NCBI RefSeq assembly: GCF_035294165.1
Contig: NZ_DATGLN010000256.1
Span: forward strand, 1 to 64,000
Length of the DNA stretch: 64,000 bases
Reading direction: 5' to 3'
DNA from: Chthonomonas sp035294165
Lineage (GTDB): Bacteria > Armatimonadota > Chthonomonadetes > Chthonomonadales > Chthonomonadaceae
Within the stretch, counting starts at the first letter, position 1; each line of letters begins with the position of its first letter. Made by a program: the position numbers and the translations under genes. Positions 15,648 through 25,171 of this stretch are shown one piece after another. Under the pieces are notes generated by a model. It worked only from the letters and a program-made list of their open reading frames with translations. It was not told the origin of the DNA and did not search any database.

Positions 15648-16979
15648 TCATGGGTAGATGCCGCGCGTGGTGGTGGCATCGGCGACGCGCCTTACCCCGA
15701 TGAGGTAGGCTGCAAGACGCATATCTACGTCTTCACGACGTGCCATGCTGCGCACGTCACGATAGGCACGTTCCATAATGGCCTCCATTTTCGCATTAAC
15801 CTCCTCTTCCTGCCAGAAGAAGAACTGCAGGTCTTGCACCCATTCAAAGTAGGAGACCACAACGCCCCCGGCGTTGGCCAACACATCGGGGACGAGGAAG
15901 ATGCCGCGTTGATTGAGAATGCGGTCGGCCGCCGGTGTGGTGGGACCGTTGGCGCCCTCCACAACGATTTTCGCACGAATGCGTCCGGCATTTTCGGTGG
16001 TGATCTGGTTTTCAACGGCAGCCGGCACAAGCACATCCACTTCCAGCTCAAGCAACTCTTTCACACCGATCTTCTCGCCACCGGCGTGCGTTGTCAACGT
16101 GCCGTCACGGTTAGCGCACTCTTGCAGGGCAGGAATGTCAAGCCCATTGGGGTTATAGATGCCTCCAAGCGCATCGCTTACAGCCACCACTTTCGCACCC
16201 ATCTGGTGGAAGATTTTGGCGGCGGCGCTGCCCACGTTTCCAAAACCCTGGATGGCTACTGTAGCCCCCTGTAGTTGGCGGCCGTACTCTCGCAATGCCT
16301 CCCGAGCCATCACCACAATGCCTCGTCCGGTGGCATCGTTGCGACCTTCCGAGCCGCCCACCGAGACAGGTTTGCCCGTGACAACGGCAGGAACCGTGCG
16401 CCCGCAGCTCATGGAGTAGGTGTCCATAACCCAGGCCATGATCTGTGCGTTGGTGCCCATGTCAGGGGCTGGAATGTCGGTGTCCGGGCCTATCACGATG
16501 CTGATCTCCGATGTATAACGACGAGTAAGCCGCTCTAACTCGGTTGGAGAGAGCGTTTTTGGATCACATACCACACCGCCTTTGGCGCCACCAAAGGGGA
16601 TGTTGACGATGGCGCACTTCCATGTCATCCACATGGCGAGGGCACGCACCTCATCGAGGTCGGTTTTAGGGCTGAAGCGAATACCGCCTTTGCTCGGTCC
16701 TCGCGCGAGGTTGTGTTGCACACGATAGCCCGTGAAGATTTTGATGGAGCCATCGTCCATTTTGACGGGGAAGTGAACGGTAAGCTCACGTTCCGGATGT
16801 TTCAAGATTTCATGAAGTCCGGGGTCGAGTTCCAGATAGCGGGCCGCGATGTCGAGCTGATGAAGGGCGTTTTCGTAGGGATTGGTGCTTTCAAGGGGTT
16901 CGGAGAGAGCGGTTGTCATGTGTTGTCGGTCCATGGAAGGCAGAGGGTTTTCTGTCGTTGTTGCGGTTTGTGTGCTCAA
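15648..16979 (-). CDS. gdhA: Glutamate dehydrogenase
   Basis: Catalyses reversible oxidative deamination of glutamate to 2-oxoglutarate and ammonia. The 443-residue protein shows the family's substrate site GYRVQHNLARGPSKGGIRF in pieces (conserved lysine in GPSKGG), catalytic lysine in WKCAIVNIPFGGAKGG, and a Rossmann motif GFGNVGSAAA (about 245-254). Length and GANGPTTPAAD place it with the hexameric NAD(P)-dependent class common in thermophiles and Gram-positives. The start is TTG 16979 with AGGAGG seven bases upstream; ATG 16932 would be later and lacks such a site. It stands alone between two intergenic gaps. Confidence 0.95.
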   Translation of the reverse strand: MSTQTATTTENPLPSMDRQHMTTALSEPLESTNPYENALHQLDIAARYLELDPGLHEILKHPERELTVHFPVKMDDGSIKIFTGYRVQHNLARGPSKGGIRFSPKTDLDEVRALAMWMTWKCAIVNIPFGGAKGGVVCDPKTLSPTELERLTRRYTSEISIVIGPDTDIPAPDMGTNAQIMAWVMDTYSMSCGRTVPAVVTGKPVSVGGSEGRNDATGRGIVVMAREALREYGRQLQGATVAIQGFGNVGSAAAKIFHQMGAKVVAVSDALGGIYNPNGLDIPALQECANRDGTLTTHAGGEKIGVKELLELEVDVLVPAAVENQITTENAGRIRAKIVVEGANGPTTPAADRILNQRGIFLVPDVLANAGGVVVSYFEWVQDLQFFFWQEEEVNAKMEAIMERAYRDVRSMARREDVDMRLAAYLIGVRRVADATTTRGIYP

Positions 16980-17258
16980 TGGATTCCTCCTCGAATCGCT
17001 GCATTGTCGGACGAAAACAGGGCCAGCGGGAGACTAGCTCGGCCCCTTTGGCGTCGCTGCCAAAGGCCGCTGTCTGTCGTAACATCCGACATCTATATAT
17101 TACTCTACGCAAAGGAGTTTATGTGGTTTCCTTTGCTTTGGTTTTTGGCAATTTCTTTCAATTTTCCACAGATTGAACCTAGATCGGATAGATTTAGCAG
17201 GAAGCCACGATGAATTTGGCGAAACATGGTTTCAAACACGAAAGCGTAGAGGAAACCG

Positions 17259-18608
17259 ATGCCGGAGAAAAGACCTAATCTGCTCATCTTTGCCGTAGAT
17301 AGCCTGCGAGCCGATCACTGCAGTTGCTACGGGTATCACCGTCTTACCACGCCCCATATAGATAGGCTTGCCGCCCAGGGTGTGCGGTTTCAGAACCACT
17401 TCAGCCCCTACATTCCTACAACCCCGGCTTATACGACCATCCTGACCGGTCGGGATGTGATGGCACATGAGATGGTTGCTCTCACGCCAAAAGGGCCTAT
17501 TGACCCTAATATCCCCACGCTGCCGGAACTGTTGCGAGAGGAGGGCGGGTATGCCTCGATTCGTGTGGGATTTTCCGGAGATTTTTTTCGCGGCTTCGAT
17601 AAGTATGTAAGTTACGACGAAGGCTGGCTTGCTTGGCCTGATCGCCCGGCACGCAAGGCGGAGAATCTCAATCAGGTGGCGCTTCCCGCCTTAGAGGAGC
17701 TTGTTAACAACGGCGCACCTTGGTTGCTATTCATACGCCATATGGACCCTCACGCTCCCTATCTGCCTCCACCTCCGTTTGACAGCCTGTTTTACGGCAA
17801 AGACCCCACCGATCCAAACTTGCCGGATACGATGGGGCCGGTGCGTGATTTTCCGCCGTTTGCCGACTTTCATCTTTCGTGGATGCCGGAGGGCATACGT
17901 GACATAGCCCATCCTGTGGCCATGTACGATGGCGCTCTGGCCTATATGGATGCTTGTATCGCAGTTCTGTTGAATCGGCTGGAGGAGTTGGGGCAGTCCG
18001 AGAACACGCTCATAGTTTTTACCGCCGATCATGGCGAGACGCTTACCGAGCATGGCTGCTACTTCGACCATCATGGGCTTTATGAACCGACCATTCACGT
18101 TCCGCTGATCCTCTGCCAGCCGAGTCGGCTACCCCAAGGGAAGGTGATCGGTGGATACACGCTTCATCAGGATTTGGTTCCTAGCCTGTTGGAATATGTC
18201 GGTCTCGAGGTGGTTGTAAAAGCCCGTGAGTTTGATGGTAAGAGCGTTCTCCCCTTATTGAGGGGTGAAAGAGCTACGAACTATTCGGAGTTTTACCTCA
18301 CCGAATGCACTTGGATGCGAAAACGGGGTTGGCGCACGGCAGAGTGGAAGTTCATAGGTGCACTAGAACCGGATTTTCATCAGAAGCCACCGGTTGAGCT
18401 ATACAACCTGATAGAGGACCCGGAGGAGAATATGAACCTAGCCACCAAGGAGCCGGAGGTGCTGAACATGCTCAAGAGCCGCATGATGGCATGGGTGAAT
18501 CGGCGTATTGACGAGACGGGCAAGCCAGACCCAATACTGCAGTATCATCTTGGGTTGGAGAAGCGCATTGGCTCTATTGCCACCGCGAAGCGACTGCAGG
18601 AACGATAG
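17259..18608 (+). CDS. Alkaline-phosphatase-superfamily (sulfatase-like) enzyme with threonine at the nucleophile position
   Basis: 449 residues, no signal peptide. Metal ligands fit the sulfatase fold: D14 in AVDSLRADH, and D and H in FTADHGETLTEHG. Next to LTGRD, where sulfatases have C/S-X-P-S-R to make formylglycine, this protein has T54-T-P-A-Y. It therefore cannot be a formylglycine sulfatase. Threonine serves as nucleophile in related phosphodiesterases and phosphotransferases, so a phospho-ester substrate is more likely. The gene ends 11 bases before the large secreted hydrolase, suggesting joint transcription. AGAGGAAAC precedes the ATG. Confidence 0.85.
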   Translation: MPEKRPNLLIFAVDSLRADHCSCYGYHRLTTPHIDRLAAQGVRFQNHFSPYIPTTPAYTTILTGRDVMAHEMVALTPKGPIDPNIPTLPELLREEGGYASIRVGFSGDFFRGFDKYVSYDEGWLAWPDRPARKAENLNQVALPALEELVNNGAPWLLFIRHMDPHAPYLPPPPFDSLFYGKDPTDPNLPDTMGPVRDFPPFADFHLSWMPEGIRDIAHPVAMYDGALAYMDACIAVLLNRLEELGQSENTLIVFTADHGETLTEHGCYFDHHGLYEPTIHVPLILCQPSRLPQGKVIGGYTLHQDLVPSLLEYVGLEVVVKAREFDGKSVLPLLRGERATNYSEFYLTECTWMRKRGWRTAEWKFIGALEPDFHQKPPVELYNLIEDPEENMNLATKEPEVLNMLKSRMMAWVNRRIDETGKPDPILQYHLGLEKRIGSIATAKRLQER

Positions 18609-18619
18609 AGAGGTGATTG

Positions 18620-21600
18620 ATGTATAGACGCCGGTTCTGGTCTCTATTATGCACCCTACTAGCCACGCTGTTGGTTGCAGTTGGGGCCTATCAAACTTTC
18701 GGTACAACGCCGAAGCGCCATAACGCAGGGACACAGCATTTATCAGGCTCCCAGGGCCTGGATGCATTTCCCGATTTGGTCTTCGCATTGCATGATTATG
18801 TAACTGAAGCCCGCTTAATGATGGGTTTTGGCGGGTGTTTTACGTTCAACAACATCCCAGCTCAAAACGATCAATTTGTTGGCGTTTTGCCTGCTCCAGG
18901 TCGCTTCGGTGGAATGACCGGTTTTAGAACAGCAGAGCAGGGTGGCCATCCTCTCCAGTTTGATGCCGTCGGGCTATTTAACAGAACGGGTTGGACTATT
19001 GTATTTGATCTTATGAATACACAAAACAGTTGGACAAGCTACCCAGGTAAATACATCACTATTCTCAGCCTTGGCTCTACGGTTTCTCATCTTGAGGTAG
19101 ACATTGCCAACGGCTCTCCTCGTCTACTTCTCCAGACATTTGGACCTCATCTTGAAGGCTCCTCGTATCAAATTACGGCAACAACTCGAGCCTGCGATAC
19201 AACGTCCTGGAGACCTAACACATGGCATCAGATCACAATCACGTATGACGGGACAACCCTTTGGTTCTATGTGGACGCTCTATTGATAGGCTCGCGTACA
19301 GTGGCAGAGATGCCTCCACTTTTCGGGACGATGCTATTACTTGGAAATGCGCCAACTCGGCCGTCCGGACCGGAATGGGTTCTGTCGAATTTACGAATCT
19401 ACAGTCAGCCACATTTTCCTGGGCCAGACGGTCTCACGAAAGCCATGGTTTCGGTGCAAGAGCCTGTAAATGTTTTGGAAGTGCATGTCAACCAACCTTT
19501 GGGAGTGACGATCAATCCTCTGCTGTGTGGTCTATCGGGTGGGTTTGTACTTGGTAAGGATTCCTACTGGCGTTACCGAACGGGCTTCCGAATGCAGCGT
19601 GTGAACTCGTGGATAGAGGCCTCCATGATATCGTTCACGCCTCAGCCTGGCTATTGGCGTGGACCAACGACCGGGTTCTACTTCTATACAGGAGTATGGG
19701 ATAGAACATTGCGATACTTTTCGGAGGCGAATCAAGATATCTATTTCAATTTGGATGGAGCGCCAGATGCAAAACTGCTGGGCATCGCTTATGCCGCTGG
19801 TAGAGGGGCAACTCTGCGCAAAGACCACTATGGATTAACCGATTCGGTTGGAGCCGCCTCAGTAGTGCCGTCCTTATCCATCTCAGAGCAGGATCCTACG
19901 GTGCGAACCTTGGCCGATATCTGGGCGGATATTCTCTACTATATTCTCGCTGTCAAAAAGTTCCCCCCATCAAAACTCTATATCGGCTTTTACAATGAGC
20001 CGAACCTAACTTATCGAGCGCCCGGCACGACGGATCAACCGGGTGGCGGAGCGGATATATCAACGTTCTATCAGGTTGTGATGAAACTCGTTCGAGATAA
20101 TGTCTCATTGAGACCGTATCTCGACCAAGTTCACCATCCGTTCTGGTTTGCCGGGGAGACAAGTGGGCCAGCCGACGGTTCTTCTAGTGCCACAAAAGAG
20201 GATCAGGTAGTAGCCGGTATCATCGCATGGGCTGCTACAAAGGGGAACGATTGTCCTTTAGATGGGATTACCTATCACCAATATAGCAACGATCCGAATG
20301 CTCTTGAGATGATGCGTAGGGCTGTGGATGCCTATGCCCAAAAGTACCATTTGGGGCGTCATTTGGCGCTGGCCATTGGTGAGACCGCCATGGATGGGCA
20401 CTATGCGCCCCGTAACTACGCACAGACGGCAAACTACACCTATTTGGCTTTCCAAAACGCTCGCATCAGCGCTTACGGAGCTGCCTATCGTGCGATTGTG
20501 TTATCCGAGGCACAGCGCTTAGGCTATCTATTCAAGTGTGACTATATTGGTGCGTTAGGCAATGGTGGAGGCCCTACTAGTTACGATGGCCGCTATAGCG
20601 CCGACAATCATATCTTTGCAACCGCCTGGGAGGATGTTTTGTGGAATCGCATGGCAAATTGGCAAGAGGTTGCTGTGACGAGCCGAGGAATGGAGTTTTA
20701 TCCTCATGCAGCCATCAGCCCTGACGGCACGCGCTTAGGAATCTATCTTGTCTATATGCGTACTCGACCTGATCTCACTCCTACTCTAACCCTTCGATTA
20801 GGGAAGGCATGGGCACATGCACGTTGCTATCGTTGGGATATTAACGACCAAAACAACAGTTTTTACGATGCAGGAGCTGTCGGTGAAGGTCTAACGGCCT
20901 TAGGGCCGCCACAGGTGGATGCTAATGGAAATGTAACGATAACAATAAGACCATGCACAATCTGTTATCTTGAATTTGACAAACGTGTGCCAATTACCGC
21001 CTTGTCTGAACCGGCAACGCCCCAATTGAAGGCGGTTCCGGTGTATGGAGGGGTAGATTTATCGTGGAGTGATGTTGCCGGGGCGGAAAGCTATGAGGTT
21101 TGGCGCACGTGGAAAGATGCAGATGGAGAACAGCACACCCATTTGGTATATGAGGGAAAAGGTACCGCTGTAGATGATCGAGGCGACCTTGGTGGGGGGC
21201 CTGGAGCTATGCTGTCACCCCGACTTTCCTATACCTATCGCGTCTACGCCATTGATCGTTCAGGTGGCCGAAGTAGCTCATCTGCCATATCCTTAGCACC
21301 ATTAGCTCAGCTGAGTCAGCTACCCCCGCCGAAACCAACAGGGTTTAAGGTAAGCTGCCTTTACGGTCGTTTTTGGCAGAACCTTGCCTTGCAATGGGAT
21401 CCCAGCACAGCACCTGATTTTTATTGTTATCGCCTTTATGATGGCAACAACGATCTATTGGCTATTTTGCCGCATCGGCAAAGCACCTGGTACTGGGTGG
21501 CCAATCTCAAAACAGACACCAACTATCTTTTTCGGCTTGTCCAGGTCAATACAAGTGGTGTGGAGAGTTTGGCTGCTATACTCATGGTGACGACAGGTCC

Positions 21601-21937
21601 GCAAAGATATGACTTCTCGAAGTTCTGTTTTACTCCTCCACTGCCGCCATCAGAGCCACAGGTAAAAATTGATGGTTCCATGATAACGCTGACATGGTCT
21701 AAAAGCCCAAGCCAGGATATTGCGGGCTATGCTATATATCGGCGAGGAGCGGCCGATAGAATGGTGCTGCTCGGCAAAACCGATGCGACCCGGTATCAGG
21801 ATAGGGTGCCGGCGGCAGGCACTTATACCTATGAGATAGTGGCATTTACAAATACCGATCTTGGAGGCGGTAACCTGAGTAAGCCCATGGAGATAACTGT
21901 TAAGGCCGTACTCATTGGGGAGGGGAAAAGTCCCTAA
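18620..21937 (+). CDS. Large secreted glycoside hydrolase with LamG-like and three fibronectin III domains
   Basis: 1105 residues from ATG 18620 (AGAGAGGTG just upstream; the TTG at 18617 is not needed). A signal peptide (1-24) is followed by a concanavalin/LamG-like domain (about 115-260), a TIM-barrel-like region (about 290-690) and three fibronectin III domains (about 800-895, 902-990, 1006-1098). In the barrel, E460 lies in YNEPN and E588 in AIGETAMDG, spaced and framed like acid/base and nucleophile of clan GH-A families such as GH39. A polysaccharide target is likely; the exact family needs a profile search. Translated right after the sulfatase-fold gene. Confidence 0.8.
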   Translation: MYRRRFWSLLCTLLATLLVAVGAYQTFGTTPKRHNAGTQHLSGSQGLDAFPDLVFALHDYVTEARLMMGFGGCFTFNNIPAQNDQFVGVLPAPGRFGGMTGFRTAEQGGHPLQFDAVGLFNRTGWTIVFDLMNTQNSWTSYPGKYITILSLGSTVSHLEVDIANGSPRLLLQTFGPHLEGSSYQITATTRACDTTSWRPNTWHQITITYDGTTLWFYVDALLIGSRTVAEMPPLFGTMLLLGNAPTRPSGPEWVLSNLRIYSQPHFPGPDGLTKAMVSVQEPVNVLEVHVNQPLGVTINPLLCGLSGGFVLGKDSYWRYRTGFRMQRVNSWIEASMISFTPQPGYWRGPTTGFYFYTGVWDRTLRYFSEANQDIYFNLDGAPDAKLLGIAYAAGRGATLRKDHYGLTDSVGAASVVPSLSISEQDPTVRTLADIWADILYYILAVKKFPPSKLYIGFYNEPNLTYRAPGTTDQPGGGADISTFYQVVMKLVRDNVSLRPYLDQVHHPFWFAGETSGPADGSSSATKEDQVVAGIIAWAATKGNDCPLDGITYHQYSNDPNALEMMRRAVDAYAQKYHLGRHLALAIGETAMDGHYAPRNYAQTANYTYLAFQNARISAYGAAYRAIVLSEAQRLGYLFKCDYIGALGNGGGPTSYDGRYSADNHIFATAWEDVLWNRMANWQEVAVTSRGMEFYPHAAISPDGTRLGIYLVYMRTRPDLTPTLTLRLGKAWAHARCYRWDINDQNNSFYDAGAVGEGLTALGPPQVDANGNVTITIRPCTICYLEFDKRVPITALSEPATPQLKAVPVYGGVDLSWSDVAGAESYEVWRTWKDADGEQHTHLVYEGKGTAVDDRGDLGGGPGAMLSPRLSYTYRVYAIDRSGGRSSSSAISLAPLAQLSQLPPPKPTGFKVSCLYGRFWQNLALQWDPSTAPDFYCYRLYDGNNDLLAILPHRQSTWYWVANLKTDTNYLFRLVQVNTSGVESLAAILMVTTGPQRYDFSKFCFTPPLPPSEPQVKIDGSMITLTWSKSPSQDIAGYAIYRRGAADRMVLLGKTDATRYQDRVPAAGTYTYEIVAFTNTDLGGGNLSKPMEITVKAVLIGEGKSP

Positions 21938-22175
21938 ATTTAGAAGTGAGTTAGATCGATCTGTGTTTCCTCACGTCAGGCAACGCAATAATATTGTTCT
22001 GAGAGGTCTGCCTAAAAAATATCTCTGGCATCTATTTTAGGTTTTTCAGCGTGTTTCAAATCGACAAGAAAACAGAATTATGATAAAATAGAACTGATCG
22101 GAGAAGCAGAGGAAGCAGAATTCCCTCTTGTCCGAGTCGACAGATACATTCATTCTACTCTCGGAGGTATGTGAA

Positions 22176-22997
22176 ATGCAGAAACAGAAGACCGCTTTTA
22201 CTCTGATCGAGCTTCTCGTCGTCATCGCGATTATTGCGATTCTGGCTGCAATTCTGTTCCCGGTGTTCGCCAAAGCGCGAGAGCAGGCGAGAGCTATCAC
22301 TTGTCTCTCTAATCTCAAGCAGCTCGGCTTGGGGATCATGATGTATGTCCAGGACTACGACGAGACGTTTCCTGTACCGGATATGACCTACCTTGCAAAT
22401 AACCCTACCGATATCTGTGGCGAGGTCTACGGTGGGCACGGCTCTATTGGCACTGGAAACTATCAGGTGCCTGCTGCGGCCATTCAAAAATATAGCATTG
22501 GTGGTCAGCTCTATCCCTACATCAAAAACTGGCAACTGTGGGCTTGCCCAAGCGATTCTGGGGTCACCACGCAGTGGCAGGTCAACCAAAGGTGGACATC
22601 CTATCACTATCGTTTCTTCTTCTATTCGGGGTTTGTAAGCACAAGTCCATCAGGGCTGCCGGGGAATGCGGGCAACTGCGGCAGCGTTTTTGGGGCTTTG
22701 ACCCCGGTGAAAGAGGCCTCGCTCTCCAAGCCCGCCGATACGTTTGTCTTTCACGAACTGTGGGTCTTTCATGATAATCGCACCCAAAACCTGCCGTGGC
22801 TCAGTGGGCAGAACCCGCCTTCGGGTATGGCCCCAACGGCAAAAATGAACTTCACCTTTGCCGACGGCCATGCCAAGTCGTTTCCAATTGACGCCATTCT
22901 GCTAAGGGCACCGTGGTGGCCAGGTCAAGGATACGACTATCACTGGCCTCGCTGCCCAGAGGCCACCGATCTCGGATGCAACCAGTACGTCCCGTAG
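22176..22997 (+). CDS. DUF1559-type prepilin-like protein
   Basis: 273 residues from ATG 22176, eight bases after GGAGG. A short basic leader ends in KTA-FTLIE: the type IV prepilin site, with the +5 glutamate, but alanine instead of glycine before the cut. A hydrophobic helix (about 8-30), then KAREQARAITCLSNLKQLG and NFTFADGHAKSF near the end are the marks of this family, which is greatly expanded in Planctomycetes, Verrucomicrobia and Armatimonadota. Such proteins probably form pseudopili or surface structures and would need a prepilin peptidase and a GspE-like ATPase. One such ATPase is at 45208-46500. A possible AT-rich promoter lies around 22080-22095, but no clear boxes are seen. Confidence 0.92.
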   Translation: MQKQKTAFTLIELLVVIAIIAILAAILFPVFAKAREQARAITCLSNLKQLGLGIMMYVQDYDETFPVPDMTYLANNPTDICGEVYGGHGSIGTGNYQVPAAAIQKYSIGGQLYPYIKNWQLWACPSDSGVTTQWQVNQRWTSYHYRFFFYSGFVSTSPSGLPGNAGNCGSVFGALTPVKEASLSKPADTFVFHELWVFHDNRTQNLPWLSGQNPPSGMAPTAKMNFTFADGHAKSFPIDAILLRAPWWPGQGYDYHWPRCPEATDLGCNQYVP

Positions 22998-23073
22998 GGT
23001 TAGGGCGTAGCGAGAGGGGCTGGTCTGCGTTGTGTGAGGCCAGCCCTCATTCCACATCATGGGAGGTGCAGAA

Positions 23074-23346
23074 ATGGCGGATTGGAAGAGTCTAAAGGAT
23101 GTCTCTCTCTCACCGGTAGTTGGTGGGGTCATCATCGTTGTAGTGGTGCTGATCGTGGCGTTTTTCCTGTGGCACTCAACGGGGAAGCCGGGGCCAAACC
23201 CGCAAGTGGAAAACGCGATTCGCGCCGAGTTCGCCCATCCAAACACGATCGGCATCGGGGCGCAGAAGCAAAACCAAAATCCTTACGGAGGAGGAAGCAT
23301 CGGAGGGCTTCCTGCCCCCAGCAGTATGCCTGGAGGAGCTCGCTGA
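23074..23346 (+). CDS. Small single-span membrane protein next to the prepilin gene
   Basis: 90 residues from ATG 23074, with GGGAGG upstream; the earlier ATG at 23059 overlaps that site. One strong membrane span (about 15-37, VGGVIIVVVVLIVAFFLW) is followed by a polar tail with G, N, Q and P, perhaps about 50 residues outside the membrane. It follows the prepilin-like gene by 76 bases. Small membrane proteins beside DUF1559 genes are plausible accessory factors, but no function is known to me. Confidence 0.65.
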   Translation: MADWKSLKDVSLSPVVGGVIIVVVVLIVAFFLWHSTGKPGPNPQVENAIRAEFAHPNTIGIGAQKQNQNPYGGGSIGGLPAPSSMPGGAR

Positions 23347-23437
23347 ACGCTCTGGGTTTCAAGGCGAGGGCGTCGTATCCGAAACACGAAGGGGAGTGTA
23401 GCCGTTCTTTCATAATGGGACGGTCGCAAGATGTGAG

Positions 23438-23465
23438 GGCCACAGGTATCATACTTGTGGCCTTT
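23438..23465 (+). terminator. Terminator after the prepilin-linked gene
   Basis: GGCCACA (23438-23444) pairs with TGTGGCC (23456-23462) around an 11-base loop, followed by TTT. It separates the prepilin unit from the VOC gene at 23498. Confidence 0.6.
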
Positions 23466-23497
23466 CGTATATCCAACGATCGCCGAGGAGGACAACC

Positions 23498-23878
23498 GTG
23501 AGCTTCGAGTTTGAAGGGGTCATGGCCGTTGTGATGGTACAAGACATTGAGAGGGCGTTGCGATTTTATCGTGATCTTCTCGGTTTTACCGTTCAGGAGG
23601 AGCAGGAGGACTGGGTGTTTTTTCAAGAGGGCGTAGGGCTACAAACTGCTCCCGAGGCGGGCACGGAGGTGCGGTTCGAGGCCAATGCCGTGGTCTTAAC
23701 GCTAATTGTAAAAGACGTAGTAGCCTCTTATAGAGAGCTGACGGAGCGCGGTGTGGCCTTCTTTTTGCCGCCTACCATACAAAACGGGCTAAAGATCGCC
23801 GTGTTGCGGGATACGGAAAACAACCTTATTCAGTTGTTGCAGTTACCTGATGCGGATTTGCGTATTTCTCCTGAGTAG
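23498..23878 (+). CDS. VOC (glyoxalase/bleomycin-resistance fold) protein
   Basis: 126 residues starting at GTG 23498, six bases after GAGGAGGA. One beta-alpha-beta-beta-beta repeat starts with VMVQDIERALRFYRDLLGF and a second with LIVKDVVASYRELTERG, ending in RDTENNLIQLLQ. That is a VOC metalloenzyme or binding-protein fold. The usual first metal ligand (H or Q at the first strand) appears as M or V, and only E/N/Q near NLIQLLQ remains, so metal binding is uncertain. Its last 49 bases overlap the convergent deacetylase gene. Confidence 0.85.
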   Translation: MSFEFEGVMAVVMVQDIERALRFYRDLLGFTVQEEQEDWVFFQEGVGLQTAPEAGTEVRFEANAVVLTLIVKDVVASYRELTERGVAFFLPPTIQNGLKIAVLRDTENNLIQLLQLPDADLRISPE

Positions 23879-25068
23879 CCCATATGCAGCCCGTTTGCTT
23901 TCACCGGTTTCCGATGGTGTAACTTCGCCAGAAGATGAGAGGCATGCAGAGGCCGTCGAACGGCAATATGACGCGATGAGGGTGGGATGGGAAGGCCATA
24001 GCTTTGAAGTGTAAGACCTTCTAGGGCAAGATGCTTCTTGTTGACCAGATCGCTCAGGTCGGTAGGTATGGTGATGGTGTTCGGATCGCCGTCGCTTATG
24101 TAGACCTTTTGTGGATGTTTTTGAAGCCAATCTATCCAAGTCCACAGCCCGTCAGGCCCGTTGTAGGCGACAATGCGTGGAATGCGGTAGGGGTTGAAGC
24201 GGCGTGAGCAAGGGGCGGGAGCGGGGCCTCCGGCTGCCAGTAAAATAGCTTGGTTATTATAGGCAATGTTATGCCAGCGCCCTCGACACATGATCCACCA
24301 ATGGTGTGAGCGCGGCGTACAGCCACCGGGAATGGCAAAGACGGAGGTTTCGGCTTTTGGGTCTAGCTTATCAATAAGCGCTTTACCGAGAGCGATCTCC
24401 TTTTCGATACCGGTATCGGAAAGGTGATTGAAATATTTGTGATCATAGGTATGATTGGCGATTTCAAACCCCATCTTTTGCAGCGTTAGAAGCTTCTTTT
24501 GAAACTGATGCCGGCTGCCGAAAGCGTTGGTGGGCACCACGAAGAAGACACCCTTAAGCGCCCAGTCGGGATGAAGTGCATGGAAGCGCATGAGAATGCC
24601 CACGGCGCAGTTTGGGTCGATGCGGCCGTTTGGCAAATAACGAAACTGACTGAGGAGCGCATCATCAAAAGTGAAGATAACCGGCTTTTTGCCGGGTGGG
24701 AGATCGATTCGGTCTTCTAGGTACTCTTTCATCGAGATAGGGCGATAACCGAGTCGGTAAAGCCTCTCGATGTCCTCACGAAAGAGGGCTGCCGAACGAC
24801 ATGTCATGTAGCGTCCAGAGTGGATATTATGATATTCTAAAATTGGGATGAAGCCCACTTCATTCGGACGGATGCGCTCAAGCTCGGCCTGAGTTAATTT
24901 CGTGGGCAAGGGTGTGGCGCTCGCAATAGATAGGGTTGAAAGTCTGATCGGTTTGGTGAGGGAGGTGGTAAGGCGATTGCAGCCGCCGAAAAGGCAGATA
25001 CCTACCAGCGTCAGCGGCACCAACAGACCATGGAACGAATGTTTTAGGTAACGTGTATATTGAAGCAT
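23830..25068 (-). CDS. Polysaccharide deacetylase lipoprotein (NodB-type, CE4)
   Basis: 412 residues from ATG 25068 (AAGGAA upstream); a longer open frame to 25272 runs antisense into the next gene and is not used. The signal peptide ends in LFGGC, a lipobox, so the mature protein is lipid-anchored. The NodB domain (about 130-330) has TFDD with the catalytic and metal aspartates, ANHTYDH with the two metal histidines, and FAIPGG. Likely removes acetyl groups from peptidoglycan or another extracellular polysaccharide. The 3' end overlaps the VOC gene by 49 bases on the opposite strand. Confidence 0.88.
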   Translation of the reverse strand: MLQYTRYLKHSFHGLLVPLTLVGICLFGGCNRLTTSLTKPIRLSTLSIASATPLPTKLTQAELERIRPNEVGFIPILEYHNIHSGRYMTCRSAALFREDIERLYRLGYRPISMKEYLEDRIDLPPGKKPVIFTFDDALLSQFRYLPNGRIDPNCAVGILMRFHALHPDWALKGVFFVVPTNAFGSRHQFQKKLLTLQKMGFEIANHTYDHKYFNHLSDTGIEKEIALGKALIDKLDPKAETSVFAIPGGCTPRSHHWWIMCRGRWHNIAYNNQAILLAAGGPAPAPCSRRFNPYRIPRIVAYNGPDGLWTWIDWLQKHPQKVYISDGDPNTITIPTDLSDLVNKKHLALEGLTLQSYGLPIPPSSRHIAVRRPLHASHLLAKLHHRKPVKANGLHMGYSGEIRKSASGNCNN

Positions 25069-25171
25069 GGAAAATTCCTTCACACCGGCTACCCTTAGTG
25101 TCCAGATGGGATAGGTTGGCAACGTTTTTAGTAGTATAGCATATTTATCGGAGGGGAGAGGAAAGACCTTT

